Positions 52,163 through 64,000 of a stretch of 64,000 nucleotides of DNA are shown in pieces. The stretch spans positions 15,663,501 to 15,727,500 of the forward strand of contig JAPTOF010000009.1 of the NCBI GenBank assembly GCA_028554755.1, written 5' to 3'. The notes under the pieces are model-generated. The model made no database searches and was not told the origin of the DNA. It saw only the letters and a list, made by a program, of their open reading frames with translations. The stretch is from Cordia subcordata (lineage: Eukaryota; Streptophyta; Magnoliopsida; Boraginales; Cordiaceae). The stretch's first letter is position 1; every line of letters begins with the position of its first letter. The position numbers and the translations under genes were made by a program.

Positions 52163-53664
52163 AAAAATTCTTATTCTTAAAAGAGGATTCCCCTCGAGTT
52201 TAAATAAATTAAAGTTGCCATATAAATATAAATATAGGACTTAAATTTTGGTCGAAATAGAAGAAGTAATTATTAAGAATATTTCCTACTCTCGCCTCTA
52301 ATAGATAAATGCCTAAACAGAAGTTTAATAGAATGTCGCTTCTTAATAGGGAATTAGATGCCTTCAATTTCGCTTCTTATTGTTTGAAATGCTATGTATA
52401 ATGTTAGGGTTTGGCAACGTTGTCTTAGGGTTTGTTCTTGGTTTGAGCCATTCCATGTGTGGATTTTGGTCCGTGTTGGGCCCGTGTTCTTTTAGTTGCC
52501 AACAATTTTTCATACCAAAAAGGAAAAAAAAAAAAAAAAAAAACTTTCCATTTTATACTTAGCGATCAAGAACGGAAAGAAATCAATTATGCCAATTTAT
52601 ATTACTAACATGATATTTTATCGTCAGAAGCTTTGTTGTTAAAATTATTTTAATCTTTTTTCCAAAATTACATCCCACAAATACTTTATATAAATTTATA
52701 TTAAGCCAATAGTTGACAAGCAAAATTTGCTCAGATAATTAGAGGCATTCAATTTCGCTTCTTAATAGTGGAAAATTCAACAAACGCACATAAATTTGGA
52801 AAAGCACTCAAATGAATTTTGTTAAATTTATTTCAATCTTTTTTAAAATTAATATTATGTTCCATAAGTAGTTTTCATAATTTTATATTAAGCCAGTAAC
52901 TCTGTCATACAACTTTGAACTTTTGTTAATTATTTTTGCAAATTAATTTATTTTTAATTTTTAAATCAATATATATAATTACTTTCATACAAAAAAACTT
53001 TAAAATGTTAGAAATTATATTATTAAGGATCGATTAAATCACATAACTTTGGAAAAGCCACTGCCGAGCAATCGAAGAATTCTTTCCAAAATTGCAAAAG
53101 ATTGAGCTTCTACCATTACGTTCTGCTCCATCTCTCAAGAAAGAAAAGGAAATCAATGTAAAATTGATTTTATTGCCACAAATTTATCCTCATAAGTTTG
53201 TTAAATTGATTCTATTCATATGAATTGATTTGGATTTTCTCCTAATGAACTTCTCTCTGAGTAATTAGGAGGTGCTTTCAAGTCCCTTAAATATAAATAA
53301 AATGATTTAGGCAATCTAATTATAAATAAAACTAATAAATTTAAAAAGAGATAAATATTTTTCCTTGTTTATAATTTTCCTAATTAAACGCTAATCAAAA
53401 TGTAGCATTTAAGTATTCCTTTTTTATTTTATTTCCTAATCACATTCTCAATGCCACACAAGGTACACGCGAATTATATAGAAAACAACACGTGTATGCC
53501 TTGTTGTAGCTTTAAGAATCTGATTAGGAAAGAAAATAAAAAGGGAATACTTAAATGCTACATTTTGATTAGCTTTTAATTAGGAAAATTATAAAAATAA
53601 AATATGTTTATATATTTTTTAAATTTATGTGTTCTGTTTATAATTGGATGGCTCAGATGGGTCT
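52163..53664. other. Copy B, upstream of the F-box gene; no gene
   Basis: Collinear with 39911-41419. No supported coding frame. Confidence 0.45.
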
Positions 53665-56191
53665 ATATACCATTCACTCTAAACATGTGCACCAACATAG
53701 CATGATGCACCTGTTCACAATATATTTATGTTATATTTTCGTAATTTTCATACGTTCATAATTTTTACTCTATATGTTCACAATTTTTATATTATACGTT
53801 CACAGTTTTAATCTGTCCAAAATATTTAATTGTTTACAATTTTTATATGTTCACAACTTCTAGGCAAAATGTTCACAACCATTATTCAATTTCTCCATCC
53901 CCAAGAGTCATAAGCCAATCATCAACTCCTGCATTTGAGTTCTCCTCACTTTCCTCTGGCTCATATCCTTTATCTTTGCAAGACAAGAAATTGCAACATC
54001 AATTCCTCGAAAGATGCCAAGTACAAAATCATTAGCATAATCAAGACATCATCATCACCATTCACCAGCAACACATTTATTATGAATCCCTAATTTTTCT
54101 TCAATTTCATCCATACTATCCATCACAACCAGAGTCATCAAAGTCATTGTCACCATCACAATCATCGAGATACCTATTATCATCCTGACCACCAATATCA
54201 TCAAATGGAATATCAAAATTATTATCAAAAAATTGATAAAACCACCTTCATCCTCACCATCTACCAGAGGCTTCCTTGCCCTATGGAGTCCACAATGCCA
54301 TTTGTGCGAATTCAAACAAAAAATTACATGCTATATCCATTATTGGATTGCTTGATCCATGAAGGCTAAAATATTTGTGTGATTGAAAATTGAGTAGTTA
54401 GGAGAGAATCATATTATTTAAAGTTTCTCATATAAAATTTTACACTACTACTGTTGGTTTTAAATTTATTATGGTATTGGAGTTAGACTTTTATCTAATC
54501 TAATTCGTTGTGCATCATTCACTTAGTCACAGGTCATGACAATTTCATTCAGATATATTTATACATTATTAGAAGTATTATTTGCCGTTAATGAATCAAG
54601 CGATCCAATAATTGACATTGCCTTCGGTTAGAAGAATTTATATGATAAAAATAGATGTTAAGAAAAATTTTAGTTAAATCCAATTTTTTTAAAAAAATAT
54701 AAATGCCTGTCAAGCCTAGTGGAAGCACATGAATTATATAAAAAACACCACGTGTATGCCTTGTTGTAGCTTTAAGAATCTGATGACGGAAGGGGAAAAA
54801 AAAGAAATACTTAAATGCTACATTTTGATTAGTTTTTGATTAGGAAAATTATAAAAAAGAAAATATATTTATCTCTTTTTGAACTTATTTGTTCTATTTA
54901 TAATTGGATGGCCCATATAGATCTGTATATTATGCACCCAAGTTATGTGCACTAACATAATATGGTGTACCTATTCACAATATTTATGTTAGATGTTCGC
55001 AAATTTCATACGTTCATAATTTTTACTTCACAATTTTCTTTTATTCATAATTTTAATATTATACGTTTACAATTTTCATATTATATGTTCGCAGCTTTAA
55101 TATGTTCAAAATATTTAATTGTTCATAAACTTTATGTGTTCACAATTTTAAACGTAATGTTCACAACTTTTGGGCAAAACGTTCCCGACCATTACTCAAT
55201 TTCTCCAAGGGTCATAAGCCAATCATTAACTCTTACATCTAAGTTCTCCTCACTCGGCTCTGGGCCCATCCTTCATCTTTGCAAGGAAAGCAACTGCAAC
55301 ATCAATTCCTCGAAAGATTGTAATATCATCAGCATAATCAAGACGTCATCATCACCATTCACCAGCAACATAGTTATTACAAATCCTGAATTTTTCTTCA
55401 ATTTCATCCATACTATCCATCACAACCAGAGTCATCAAAGTCATTGTCACCATCATAATCATCAAGATAACTATTATTATCCTGACCACCAATATCATCA
55501 AATGGAATATAAAAATTATTATCAACAAATTGATATGACCATCTTCATCCTCGCCATCTACCTGAGGCTTCCTTGCCCTATGGAGTCGATAATACTATTT
55601 TGTGCAAATTCAAACAAAAAATTACATGATTTTTCAACAAATTTGCTCAAATCTAATTTTCGAAAAATACACAACAAAGAAGTAAAGAAAATTTGTTTTA
55701 TTAACAAATTTTTATTTATTTCTGTTTCCAAAAGAATGAGCTTAAAGCTTCACGAAACTATCAAAAATTCACTCGTGAGCTTAGATTTCAATTGCAAAAA
55801 CAAGCTTGAGCTTTAACAACCTTCACTTCATGGCGTTGAAAGCTTAATGGTAAGAGAAGAGAGAGGGAAAGAGAAGACGACGACATCATTAGGTGACTGT
55901 GGACGGTGGTGCTTGATGTTGACGGAGATCAGATATTCTTGTATTGGTCGACAGCAAATGGAGAACATGATGGTAACGGTTGATTGGAGATCCAACGGCT
56001 AGATCTCTGGATAAAATGAGTGTGTGTATGTGTGTGTTTGTGAGAAAGAGAGTAGATCAATGAACGAAGAGAGAGATAGAGTTTGTGTTTGTGTGTGAGT
56101 TTTTTTTTTTAAAGATGGGGAGCTTGTGTTACACATATCAAAAGATGCACATTGCGCCTCTGGTGTACAGTAGTTAGAGTGTATGGTATAA
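53665..56191. mobile_element. Non-autonomous TIR element, copy B (enlarged)
   Basis: Ends match copy A: ATATACCATTCACTCTAAAC on the left and AGTTAGAGTGTATGGTATAA on the right. It is about 0.75 kb longer, because the block with CTTCAATTTCATCCATACTA and CTTCCTTGCCCTATGGAGTC occurs twice (about 54090-54330 and 55390-55640), separated by DNA found only here. The plus-strand open frame at 54962-55816 crosses the low-complexity repeats and is not taken as a gene. Confidence 0.5.
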
Positions 56192-56210
56192 TGTGCGGGT
56201 CTCGATTGTT

Positions 56211-56358
56211 TTATTTAAATCTAAGAGACAAGAACACACTTTCTAGCTACTCAGAGAGAAGTTCACTAGGAGAGGATTCGAATTCGGATCTTGATCCTCT
56301 CCTAGTGGAGTTCTCTTCGAGTGACTAGAATGTATATCATAGTCCCTTAGATTTAAAT
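56211..56358. mobile_element. Small foldback element, copy B
   Basis: Counterpart of 43197-43344, same palindromic layout with a few differences. Confidence 0.75.
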
Positions 56359-57374
56359 GAAAAAATCTTGGTCATTCAATTAAACATATAATTTATGCAT
56401 TTAAAAAAATAATTATGTTTTTTATATTTTTCCTAATTATAATATATTTGGAAAAAAAAAAAAACTATTCGATCAGGTTAGATATAAGAATTCAGTTGGA
56501 GTTTTAAGTTCAAATATTTGAATTTTTATTGCTACAAAACTATTAAATTAAACATTTCAAACCATAAAACTTGAGTATTTTTTTATATTTGGGTTTTAGG
56601 TTTTCTAAATTCAAGTTTTTATTTTTTATTTTTTTAAATATATTATGTTAATTTAGATTAGATTAAAAAAAAACATAGATTCATCAAATTGTATTGTGCT
56701 AATTTAGACTAAATTTGAAAATAGATTTTGGTTTTCATATAAGAGTGAAAATTGATTTGGATTTTTAAATTTTCAGTTTAGAATTTTGAACTTCAAGAGC
56801 AAAAGTAAACTATTCAATTTGATAATAAAAATTATAAAACCCAATCATAATTTAAATACCCAAGTTTTTTATCTTCAAGTTTCTCATTATCTTTTTTCTT
56901 GTGTGTTTTTGTTTTTGGTTAAATTTCATTATACTAATTGAGATCAAATTTGTAAAAAAAAAAAAAATTGAAGAAAACTAAATATAAAAAGTTTAAATTC
57001 ATTTAAATTAAAATTATCTAAATTTAAATATTTGTAAAATCATCTCAAATTACATTAAAGTGCTTATGAGAATAAAAAATAAAAAAATCAACTTTTCAAT
57101 ATGATCCCTATATAATTTTTGTATATGAAATTCCAATTCGATTGGATCAAGTAAAATTCAAAAGAAAATCCTCATATTCACCAACACCCATCTAATTATA
57201 CAAATTCTTGTTCACTTATAATTAATCTCATCTTAAATTTATTAAAATAGCAAAAAGAAAAAATTAACACCTTTCTCAATTTTAATTTTTTTTAAAAAAA
57301 ATGTATAAATATAAGTACAACTTATTTGACTCCTTGCAAAATTACTAATTTTTTAATAACTATTTATTATATAA
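56359..57374. other. Copy B, AT-rich, no gene
   Basis: Collinear with 43345-44345. Confidence 0.45.
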
Positions 57375-57757
57375 TGTTAACATAATAAATCAATAAACCA
57401 ATATCCTCTCTATAATTTTAAACTTTTAGATGAGGTAGTGACACTAATATAGTATTAGAGCCTAGAAGTCGAATGACATAGGTTCGATCCTTACCGCCAC
57501 CCATTTAATTAAATTGTCTATGTACAAGCTCTAAACAAATTACGCTGCACGTGAGGGAGCGTGTTAACATAATAAATCAATAAACTATTAATTAAATTGT
57601 CCACATGCAAGCTCTAAACAAATTACGTTGCACGTGAGGGAGCGTGTTAACATAATAACGTGCAAGCTTTAAATAAATTACGTTGCACGTGAGAGAGCGT
57701 GTTAACATAATAAATCAATACACCAATATACTTTTAAATGAGGTGATGACTCTAATA
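57375..57757 (+). mobile_element. TRIM, copy B, with internal expansion
   Basis: Same outer ends as copy A (TGTTAACATAATAAATCAAT and CTCTAATA) and the same primer-binding site (TAGTATTAGAGCC near 57450). The segment AAATTACGTTGCACGTGAGG to GAGCGTGTTAACATAATA occurs three times (about 57536, 57620 and 57675) against once in copy A. The expansion duplicates the junction of internal region and 3' LTR. Confidence 0.8.
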
Positions 57758-58784
57758 TATAATTTAAATTTTGTATTATAATAATATTAGGTAATATAGC
57801 TGTGCTCTGGACAATGTTAATTTACTAATATGCCAAAAAGACCAACCTCTGTTAATTCGTGTGCTCGTTGGAACTCAGATGAATATAAAACTCATTCATT
57901 TTTCTAAATCACTTCCTGTACAATATTATACACTCCTTAACACGTTTCCCATAAAATAGTCGCGGAAAATAAGTGCCCAAGTAAAACAACTGTCAACTAG
58001 TCGTAGATTCCTTCTTTATGATGATTGTCTATTTTTTATGCGCTAAAAAACAAGATAAAAAAAATTAAAGTATTTTAAGTTAGTATGTTAACTAGTCAAA
58101 TAGTTATTATCACCTAAATAGCTAATTTTGATGAACGGAGTCTAACTATGCAAGATTTTATTGAGTAATTCCTGAAGTGGTAATTGGAATTATTCCTCTA
58201 AAAAGTGATAATTAAAATTTGAATCCCTTCTCAAAATAGAATGGTAAAATATATTGAACTCCTATGATTTGTCTAATGTATGTAAGGTTCTCTTGCGTTT
58301 TAAAACTCTTTCTAATTCTTCTTTATTTTTTAAAAAACAAATAAAGATATATGTTATATTTTAAAAAATAGAAGGGTGTTTTATTTTATCCTTTAGTAAG
58401 AAGAAATTAACTTTAATAATACTTAACAATCTAACAATTTTTAGACAAATCATAAGAGAATTTAATATGTTTAACCCTCAAACAAAATAATGTACGTCTA
58501 ATATTTTACGATAAAACTTTTAGAATGTCAAAGATCGTTAATGGCACGCGACACCGGCCGTGATTGGTAATAATCATTACATGCATGCAGCGATCCTCGG
58601 ACGTACGATTTGACCGAAGAACATTGTACGATTTGTGGTTTTTTAATTGTGCTCTTTTGGTTGCAAAATAATGTTCGGACGACATTAGCAGCTAATCAAA
58701 ATCGTCTTCTGTAAATGTATTTTCCCGATAAATATATATAGTTATTGTCATCATAATTTTAAATATTTTGAATTAATTGATTAG

Positions 58785-59132
58785 TGTTATAAAATAACTA
58801 CAAAATAGAAAAAAATATATATGAACAAGAGTAATAAATAGAATATAAATAACAATAAAAGAGAGAAAATATAAGACAGAAGAGAGGAAAATATTTTATT
58901 ACTTCTTATTGGTACTTAGTACATGATATAAATTTACAATGTAGAGGTCCCTATTTATAAAAGTAATACAAAAGTAGTTGTATAAGACTAAAATTTACAT
59001 GGACTTAGAATACATAAGTTGATCCAACTACGTCACATGTGAGTCCAGATAATGATAAACCATATCTAGAGCTTGGATAATAATAAACTAGCCCAAATAT
59101 GAATATCCACAATAATTGATAATTTCATAACA
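58785..59132 (-). repeat. 3' LTR of the copy B retrotransposon
   Basis: About 348 bp, direct repeat partner of 62527-62882. Confidence 0.93.
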
Positions 59133-62100
59133 CTCCCATTTGGATATTCATTTCTCAAGAATATGCCACGTTAAAACCTTACTAAGGAAAAACCCAATGG
59201 GACAAAATTCCTAGTGAAGGAAAAGAGTACAATATTCTTGTTATACGCTTCATGCTACCTTATTAAAAACTTTGTCAGAAAAACCCAGTGAAACAAAACG
59301 TAAGCTAAGGGAAAAAGAGTACAACGCGTATTTGTCTTCCCTTATTTAAACATATCAATAATTCTTTGAATACACATGACAATCTTGTAGTTTCTCAAAT
59401 ATCATTATACATTAAATCAATTAAGATGAACTTGCCAAGTTCTTGCTTGAGAAACATGATGATCCTTTTCCCATATTTCTTGAGGAGTTCATGCATGGAT
59501 TCAATATTATATGTTAGGCTCAATCACTTTCAATATAATTTTTTCTTTACTCAAACAATTCATATCATTCATTTGCTGAGTAATAAATTGCTATGCTTTG
59601 GAGAGATAACAATAACAATGAGCTTTTACGAGCATGAGTACGTATAATTTTAGCATATATGAAAAAATAATGCTCGTTGTGAGTCAACAAATACCTAACA
59701 ATTTTCATGCTCAATCAACTTTGACTTTGAGTGTCTTGATAATAATGATAACAAAATTTGTGTGTGATACCTCAAAGGCCTTTCTATTGGTATAGAACCA
59801 ACTCTTGCTAATAAAAACAAGTGATAGTTATGCCGACACATATAGTATAGCAAGATGTATTAAGGTATGACATTTTAGGACCAATAATTTTCGTTATCTT
59901 CTCAAAATCAAGATGGTCCATCAAAATATTGAGAAACTCAACGTATGGCTTTTTGGTTCCAAAATTTCTTTTGCCAAAGTGATTGACGGATAATTTTCAT
60001 CTAAATAATAATTGAACTTCAAGCCGAGCCAAAATAATGACCTCAAAATTCCTTTATGAAAGCTCTTTATAAGTTTCTCTTATATATGTTTCTTCATGGA
60101 AACATGTGGGTTATCAAAACCCATTTCTTTAGAAGATTTGCATTAAAGCAAATATATCTCAATTTTCCAGATGTTTCAGCTTACACAAAGAGCTTTAAAT
60201 ATACTTCTCTAGAGATTTATGATTCAAACATCTCTAGTCTTTTCTAAACTTGTATACAAATATCATACTCATGAAACACACACATATTGTTGTTTCGTAT
60301 TTATAAGATGCATACTTGTATATAAGTATAATTTCATCCATCACATTAAAACATATCTCTTTACAATTAATTCCAAGTCACTAATGCTTGGTTGATACCA
60401 GAAAGGAGTATGATAACCAAGTATAACCACGTGACACACTAGCCCACTACCTGACTAGAATTAGCAGTTTAAAAGCTAGGCAACCATATGGCAAATACTT
60501 TTGAAATTCTCAAGCAATATGTGATTGGCTTATATCACACTCCCCTCAATTCCATATGCAACATGTGTTGATCAATAAGGATCAAAACATTTAGATATGC
60601 CTGGATTGTGTCTTTTGTATATATGACCAAATTTATTTCTACATTTTTAGATGAACTTCAATTTATGATACTCACTTTTCATCATAAAAAGTAGCTACTG
60701 CATATGCAAATATTTGATCATGATCATTTTTCTTTTCGGTTCCACTCTTTTCAAGAGTGAAGTAATATAACTAAGTGAGATCTCTTTATTTTTTATAATT
60801 CCAATCATATTCAGATACCTGATACTCTTTTAGAATAGAGTAGTATTTCTCAGTTATATATATTTTACTTGCATGAATGGCTTGATATCTTCAAGATATC
60901 AAATATTTCAAAAAATGCCAACTTGCTTATTCTGCTCCTTTATAGTTAGAACCCAAGTCTACTATGCTTTTAGCATCCGATGGATATATTTTTGTAATTT
61001 GTCTATTAAGACATTAATAAGAGCACTTATAGTTGGTATATGTGACTTCGTCACATTTTTTCATGGCAATAACTGCATCTTTGCAACTTCATGTAAATAA
61101 ATAATTTTTTGAACGTTCAACTCATATTGACTAATGTGAGGATCACATGCATTCTATAAAGCTTTTCAATTTTCCAGCTTTTGTTTTTCTCCCCCTAATG
61201 TTGGGAATATTTTTCATCAATTAGCAATATATGATATTTCAATATCCTTAGTCGAGGACACAAAATATCTAATAATTGACTGAGATTTAAAATCAATATA
61301 AATTCCCGACTCCTTTTTCACAATCCCATCTTAATGCGCTGTGATGGAGCAATGGAGATATATTTTGCGCAACAACAAAATATTTAGATGGGATTTCTTT
61401 TTTCAGACTAATAGGGAGTAGCAATTGATAAGCAGTTGGACTTTAAGTGTTTTAGTATATTACGTAACATGTTCCAAGATAAAATTAGGCAATTTTTAAT
61501 ATCATCAATGATGGTCTAGGAATATACCCTTTTTAAGCGTTCAATAAAAGATTTTACTAGACCAATTTATTTACCCCTTTTGAATTTATTATAGACATTT
61601 AGACAATTCAATGTCATTAGAGGGGAATTGCCTCCTTATCGTTTTTCCTCTTGGGAACAAGCAACACATTTACGGTGCATATATTAATTTTTAAGAATTC
61701 TCCTCATTATTATTGCACCTATATGACCATCATAATATCTATAATCACATCCATAATAGTAAGATAATATATCATTCTCTTCAAAGAATGATTTTAGAGC
61801 AAATTGATATGATTGATAATAATTTGTCACAAATTATTTTGCTCATAGGATGTGATAATGCCCAAAAAATAATTTTCAAATAATGCTCTTAATATTGATA
61901 ATATTGGAGCATATTCAGTCATCCATATTTTTTCCACATAAAATTATTTGAGAAATATTGATTTATACTCGCTTTTAACTTTAGAATTCTGCAATCGCAG
62001 TTAAATTTATTCATAGCGAGTTTTGAAATATTACTTTTTGATGGTTATATTTCAGAATCTAAAAATCCTTTGCCAATTGATATTTAGGCTTGACTTTATG

Positions 62101-62526
62101 GAGATAACAAAGGAATATTATTAATTTATAGCAATCCTTCAGAGATGCATAATTTCCTTCCATAAAAGAATTTCTCCATAATTTATATCATCCATATGGA
62201 TTTTAACCTCAAAGGATTCATCTCATATTTTCATTGCCTAATACAATAAAACATCGAACTTCTAGCTCGAGACCATATGGATATCAATTTCAATTTTCTA
62301 GGAAAATTACATAATATAATTAAATAACGAACTTTTAGTTTGTGATATTTGACATCTTGAAATATATATAATTCAAAATAAATTTAAAAAGACTAAAATA
62401 AACTGTACCACTAATCGCAATATCAGTTTACCAAAAATTGTGGTATGAATATCCTCATGTTGTCAAGAATTCTTTCTCTTCAGATCTTCATAATAATCTC
62501 TTTATATACTAATCGTGCTGATAACG

Positions 62527-62882
62527 TGTTATAAAATAACTATAAAATAGAAAAAAGATATATGAACAAGAGAAATAAAGAGAATATAAATAACAATAAA
62601 AGAGAGAAAATATAAGATAGAGAAGAGGGGAGAATATTTTATTATTTCTCTTTGATTGTTGGTGCTTAGTACATGATATAAGTTTGCAATGCAGAGACCC
62701 CTATTTATAGAAGCAATACAAGAGTAGTTATATAGGACTAGAGTTTATATGGACTTAGAATACATAAGTTGATCCAACTACATCACATGTGAGTCTAGAT
62801 AATAATGAACCATATCTAGAATTTGGATAATAATAAACTAGCCCAAAGATGCATATCCATAATAATTGATAATTTCATAACA
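62527..62882 (-). repeat. 5' LTR of the copy B retrotransposon
   Basis: About 356 bp; primer-binding site at about 62512-62526 just inside it. Confidence 0.93.
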
Positions 62883-62887
62883 ATTAG

Positions 62888-63356
62888 TTTATTTTTAATG
62901 TGTTGGTAGAAGACTTTAGTTTATTTACATTTAAGAAAATAAATTAGAAAAATATGCTATTATGATATATAAAAATTAAAATATAATGAATTAATGCAAA
63001 TATAGCCAGCTTTAATTAGTCAAACAAACTAGCAAAATTAATACGTGACCAGATTATTTAAAATTATGTACTGCTAACTAAGAGGGAGAGGAGTAAGACT
63101 TACTTGTTAGAGTATCTTATACCTTGTTAGGAGACCACTATATATCGGCATTAAAAGAGATAAATCCTTCGTGAAAGAATTTTATGAGTTGCAAAACTTT
63201 CAACCACTAACCACATACTCAGATCATGAAGAATTTCAAAGGTCTTACAACTCTTAGAATTCATATCTAACTTAATGAAAAACCAAAGTCTCAAAATAAT
63301 TATGAAAAAATCTCTATTTCTCATTCACTTTTAATATATCTATCTATTATCTATTA
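62888..63356. other. Copy B continuation after the retrotransposon
   Basis: Collinear with 45611-46080 of copy A. No gene. Confidence 0.5.
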
Positions 63357-64000
63357 TCTATACTATATTATATAGAAGAACCCTCTTAAATATAATAATG
63401 ACAAATCTCACATAAATAGCATTCTTAACATCCTTTTGCCACGTGACTCTCTTACATTATGTTTAATTAAAAAAATCGTGCTTCCCCACAATTTTACTTA
63501 ACATCACATGCCAAAATACCTTTCATGCCATCAGATTTACATTGATTTATTAATTTATTTTAATATTTAGGGCTCGTATTCTAAATAGGTAGCAAAGATC
63601 CTAGTTCTGACCAAATTAGAAGACCTGCCATATTGGAGTTTTGCCTTATTTGTTCTCCTACCATATCTCTAATCTTACCATATATGTAGTGTTATCATAT
63701 TCGTAATGCTACCGTATTTGGTGTTTCTTGTACTTTATAAATTGAGGCTTTGCCTATTGTATTATTGTGAGACAAAGAAACAGAGATGTGAAATAGAGAG
63801 CAAGTGATCTTAAGAAGAGCTAGAGGAGCAAGGGCCTCTAGGCCCGAGCCCCCTCTTCATGTGTTGTATTCGTTCTTATCATAGTAGAATTCTTTTGTTT
63901 GCCCGTGGATGTAAGCCGAAGGCTGAATCATGTTAAAAGTACTATCCATCATGTTTTAAATCTTTCTTTGTCTTGTTTATCTTTTTTCCAAACACCCCAA
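63357..64000 (+). mobile_element. Non-autonomous Helitron, copy B (cut by window edge)
   Basis: 5' end TCTATACTATATTATATAGA then AGAACCCTC, matching the copy A Helitron. The nested LTR (AGTTCTGACCAAA, TTTATAAATTGAGGC, TTTGCCCGTGGATGTA) follows. The 3' end is beyond the window. Confidence 0.75.

Larger units (their letters stand above)
58785..62882 (-). mobile_element. LTR retrotransposon inserted in copy B, coding region decayed
   Basis: LTRs at 58785-59132 and 62527-62882 begin TGTTATAAAATAACTA and end TTTCATAACA. ATTAG flanks both ends (58780-58784, 62883-62887), and copy A shows the empty site. Orientation is minus: CGTTATCAGCACGA, a tRNA primer-binding site, lies inside the right LTR, and the purine run AAATGGGAG lies inside the left one. 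The left inner region has the repeated block AAAACCCAATGGGACAAAAT and AGGAAAAGAGTACAA, typical of the untranslated 3' part of plant Copia elements. The remaining 3 kb has no long frame or recognisable gag or pol motif, so it is a non-autonomous or heavily decayed element. The LTRs differ at several percent of sites. Confidence 0.93.
49050..64000. repeat. Segmental duplication copy B (continues past the window)
   Basis: Partner of 36530-46935 with the same order and orientation. Differences: no insert at the (TA)n run but a local duplication at 49628-49940, a longer TIR element, an expanded TRIM, and a 4.1-kb retrotransposon between bases equivalent to about 45610 in copy A. A minus-strand frame at 49134-49385 (contains DEALIDCTGKFSIFA) is open here but interrupted in copy A; I do not recognise it. 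Confidence 0.9.

Noticed and set aside
54962..55816. 284-codon plus-strand frame
   Set aside because: It runs through low-complexity TTCACAATTTT repeats and histidine/isoleucine-rich sequence; the copy A equivalent is interrupted and no domain is visible.
57470..57510. GGTTCGATCC in the TRIM as a tRNA B-box
   Set aside because: No A-box or cloverleaf around it; the stretch is the TRIM interior after the primer-binding site.

Overview
This is nuclear DNA from a flowering plant, most likely a eudicot. Genes are split by introns with GT-AG borders, gene density is low, intergenic DNA is AT-rich, and the families (group I WRKY, seipin, type I IPP isomerase with a transit-peptide-like leader, class III peroxidase, F-box/LRR) and the plant-type Copia, TRIM, SINE, Helitron and MITE elements all fit a plant. 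The species cannot be named from sequence alone. I saw no CRISPR array, prokaryotic operon, tRNA gene or rRNA gene. Left half (1-36.5 kb): four genes look intact. They are a two-WRKY-domain transcription factor on the minus strand (303-5818, perhaps with an extra tiny first exon near 6.1 kb), a seipin on the plus strand (13701-16395, two exons), an isopentenyl-diphosphate isomerase on the plus strand (22527-26781, six exons), and a two-exon gene for a 70-residue membrane protein (34177-34524). Between them lie foldback elements, MITEs, a tRNA-derived SINE inserted into an RNase H relic, an array of about 11 copies of an 86-bp repeat, and a broken class III peroxidase gene (27.4-29.5 kb) abutting a 3.3-kb internally deleted Copia element (29466-32761). 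Right half (36.5-64 kb): two copies of a segment of more than 10 kb in direct orientation, A at about 36.5-46.9 kb and B at about 49.05 kb to the window edge. Each holds one F-box/LRR gene on the minus strand; A is broken by one nonsense codon and B by several small deletions. Each also holds a TIR element with an internal GTTCACAATTTT-rich repeat, a TRIM, and a Helitron with a nested LTR/primer-binding-site fragment. Copy B alone gained a 4.1-kb LTR retrotransposon (58785-62882, 5-bp target duplication), an expanded TRIM and extra local duplications, which gives a relative order of events. A Copia reverse-transcriptase fragment (47.9-48.9 kb) lies between the copies. The genes do not form a pathway: WRKY acts in transcription, seipin in lipid-droplet biogenesis, and IPP isomerase in isoprenoid supply. 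No new multi-gene system is evident. The most notable items are the small conserved-looking membrane protein, the duplication with independently broken F-box genes, the nested Helitron/LTR structure and the large foldback element.
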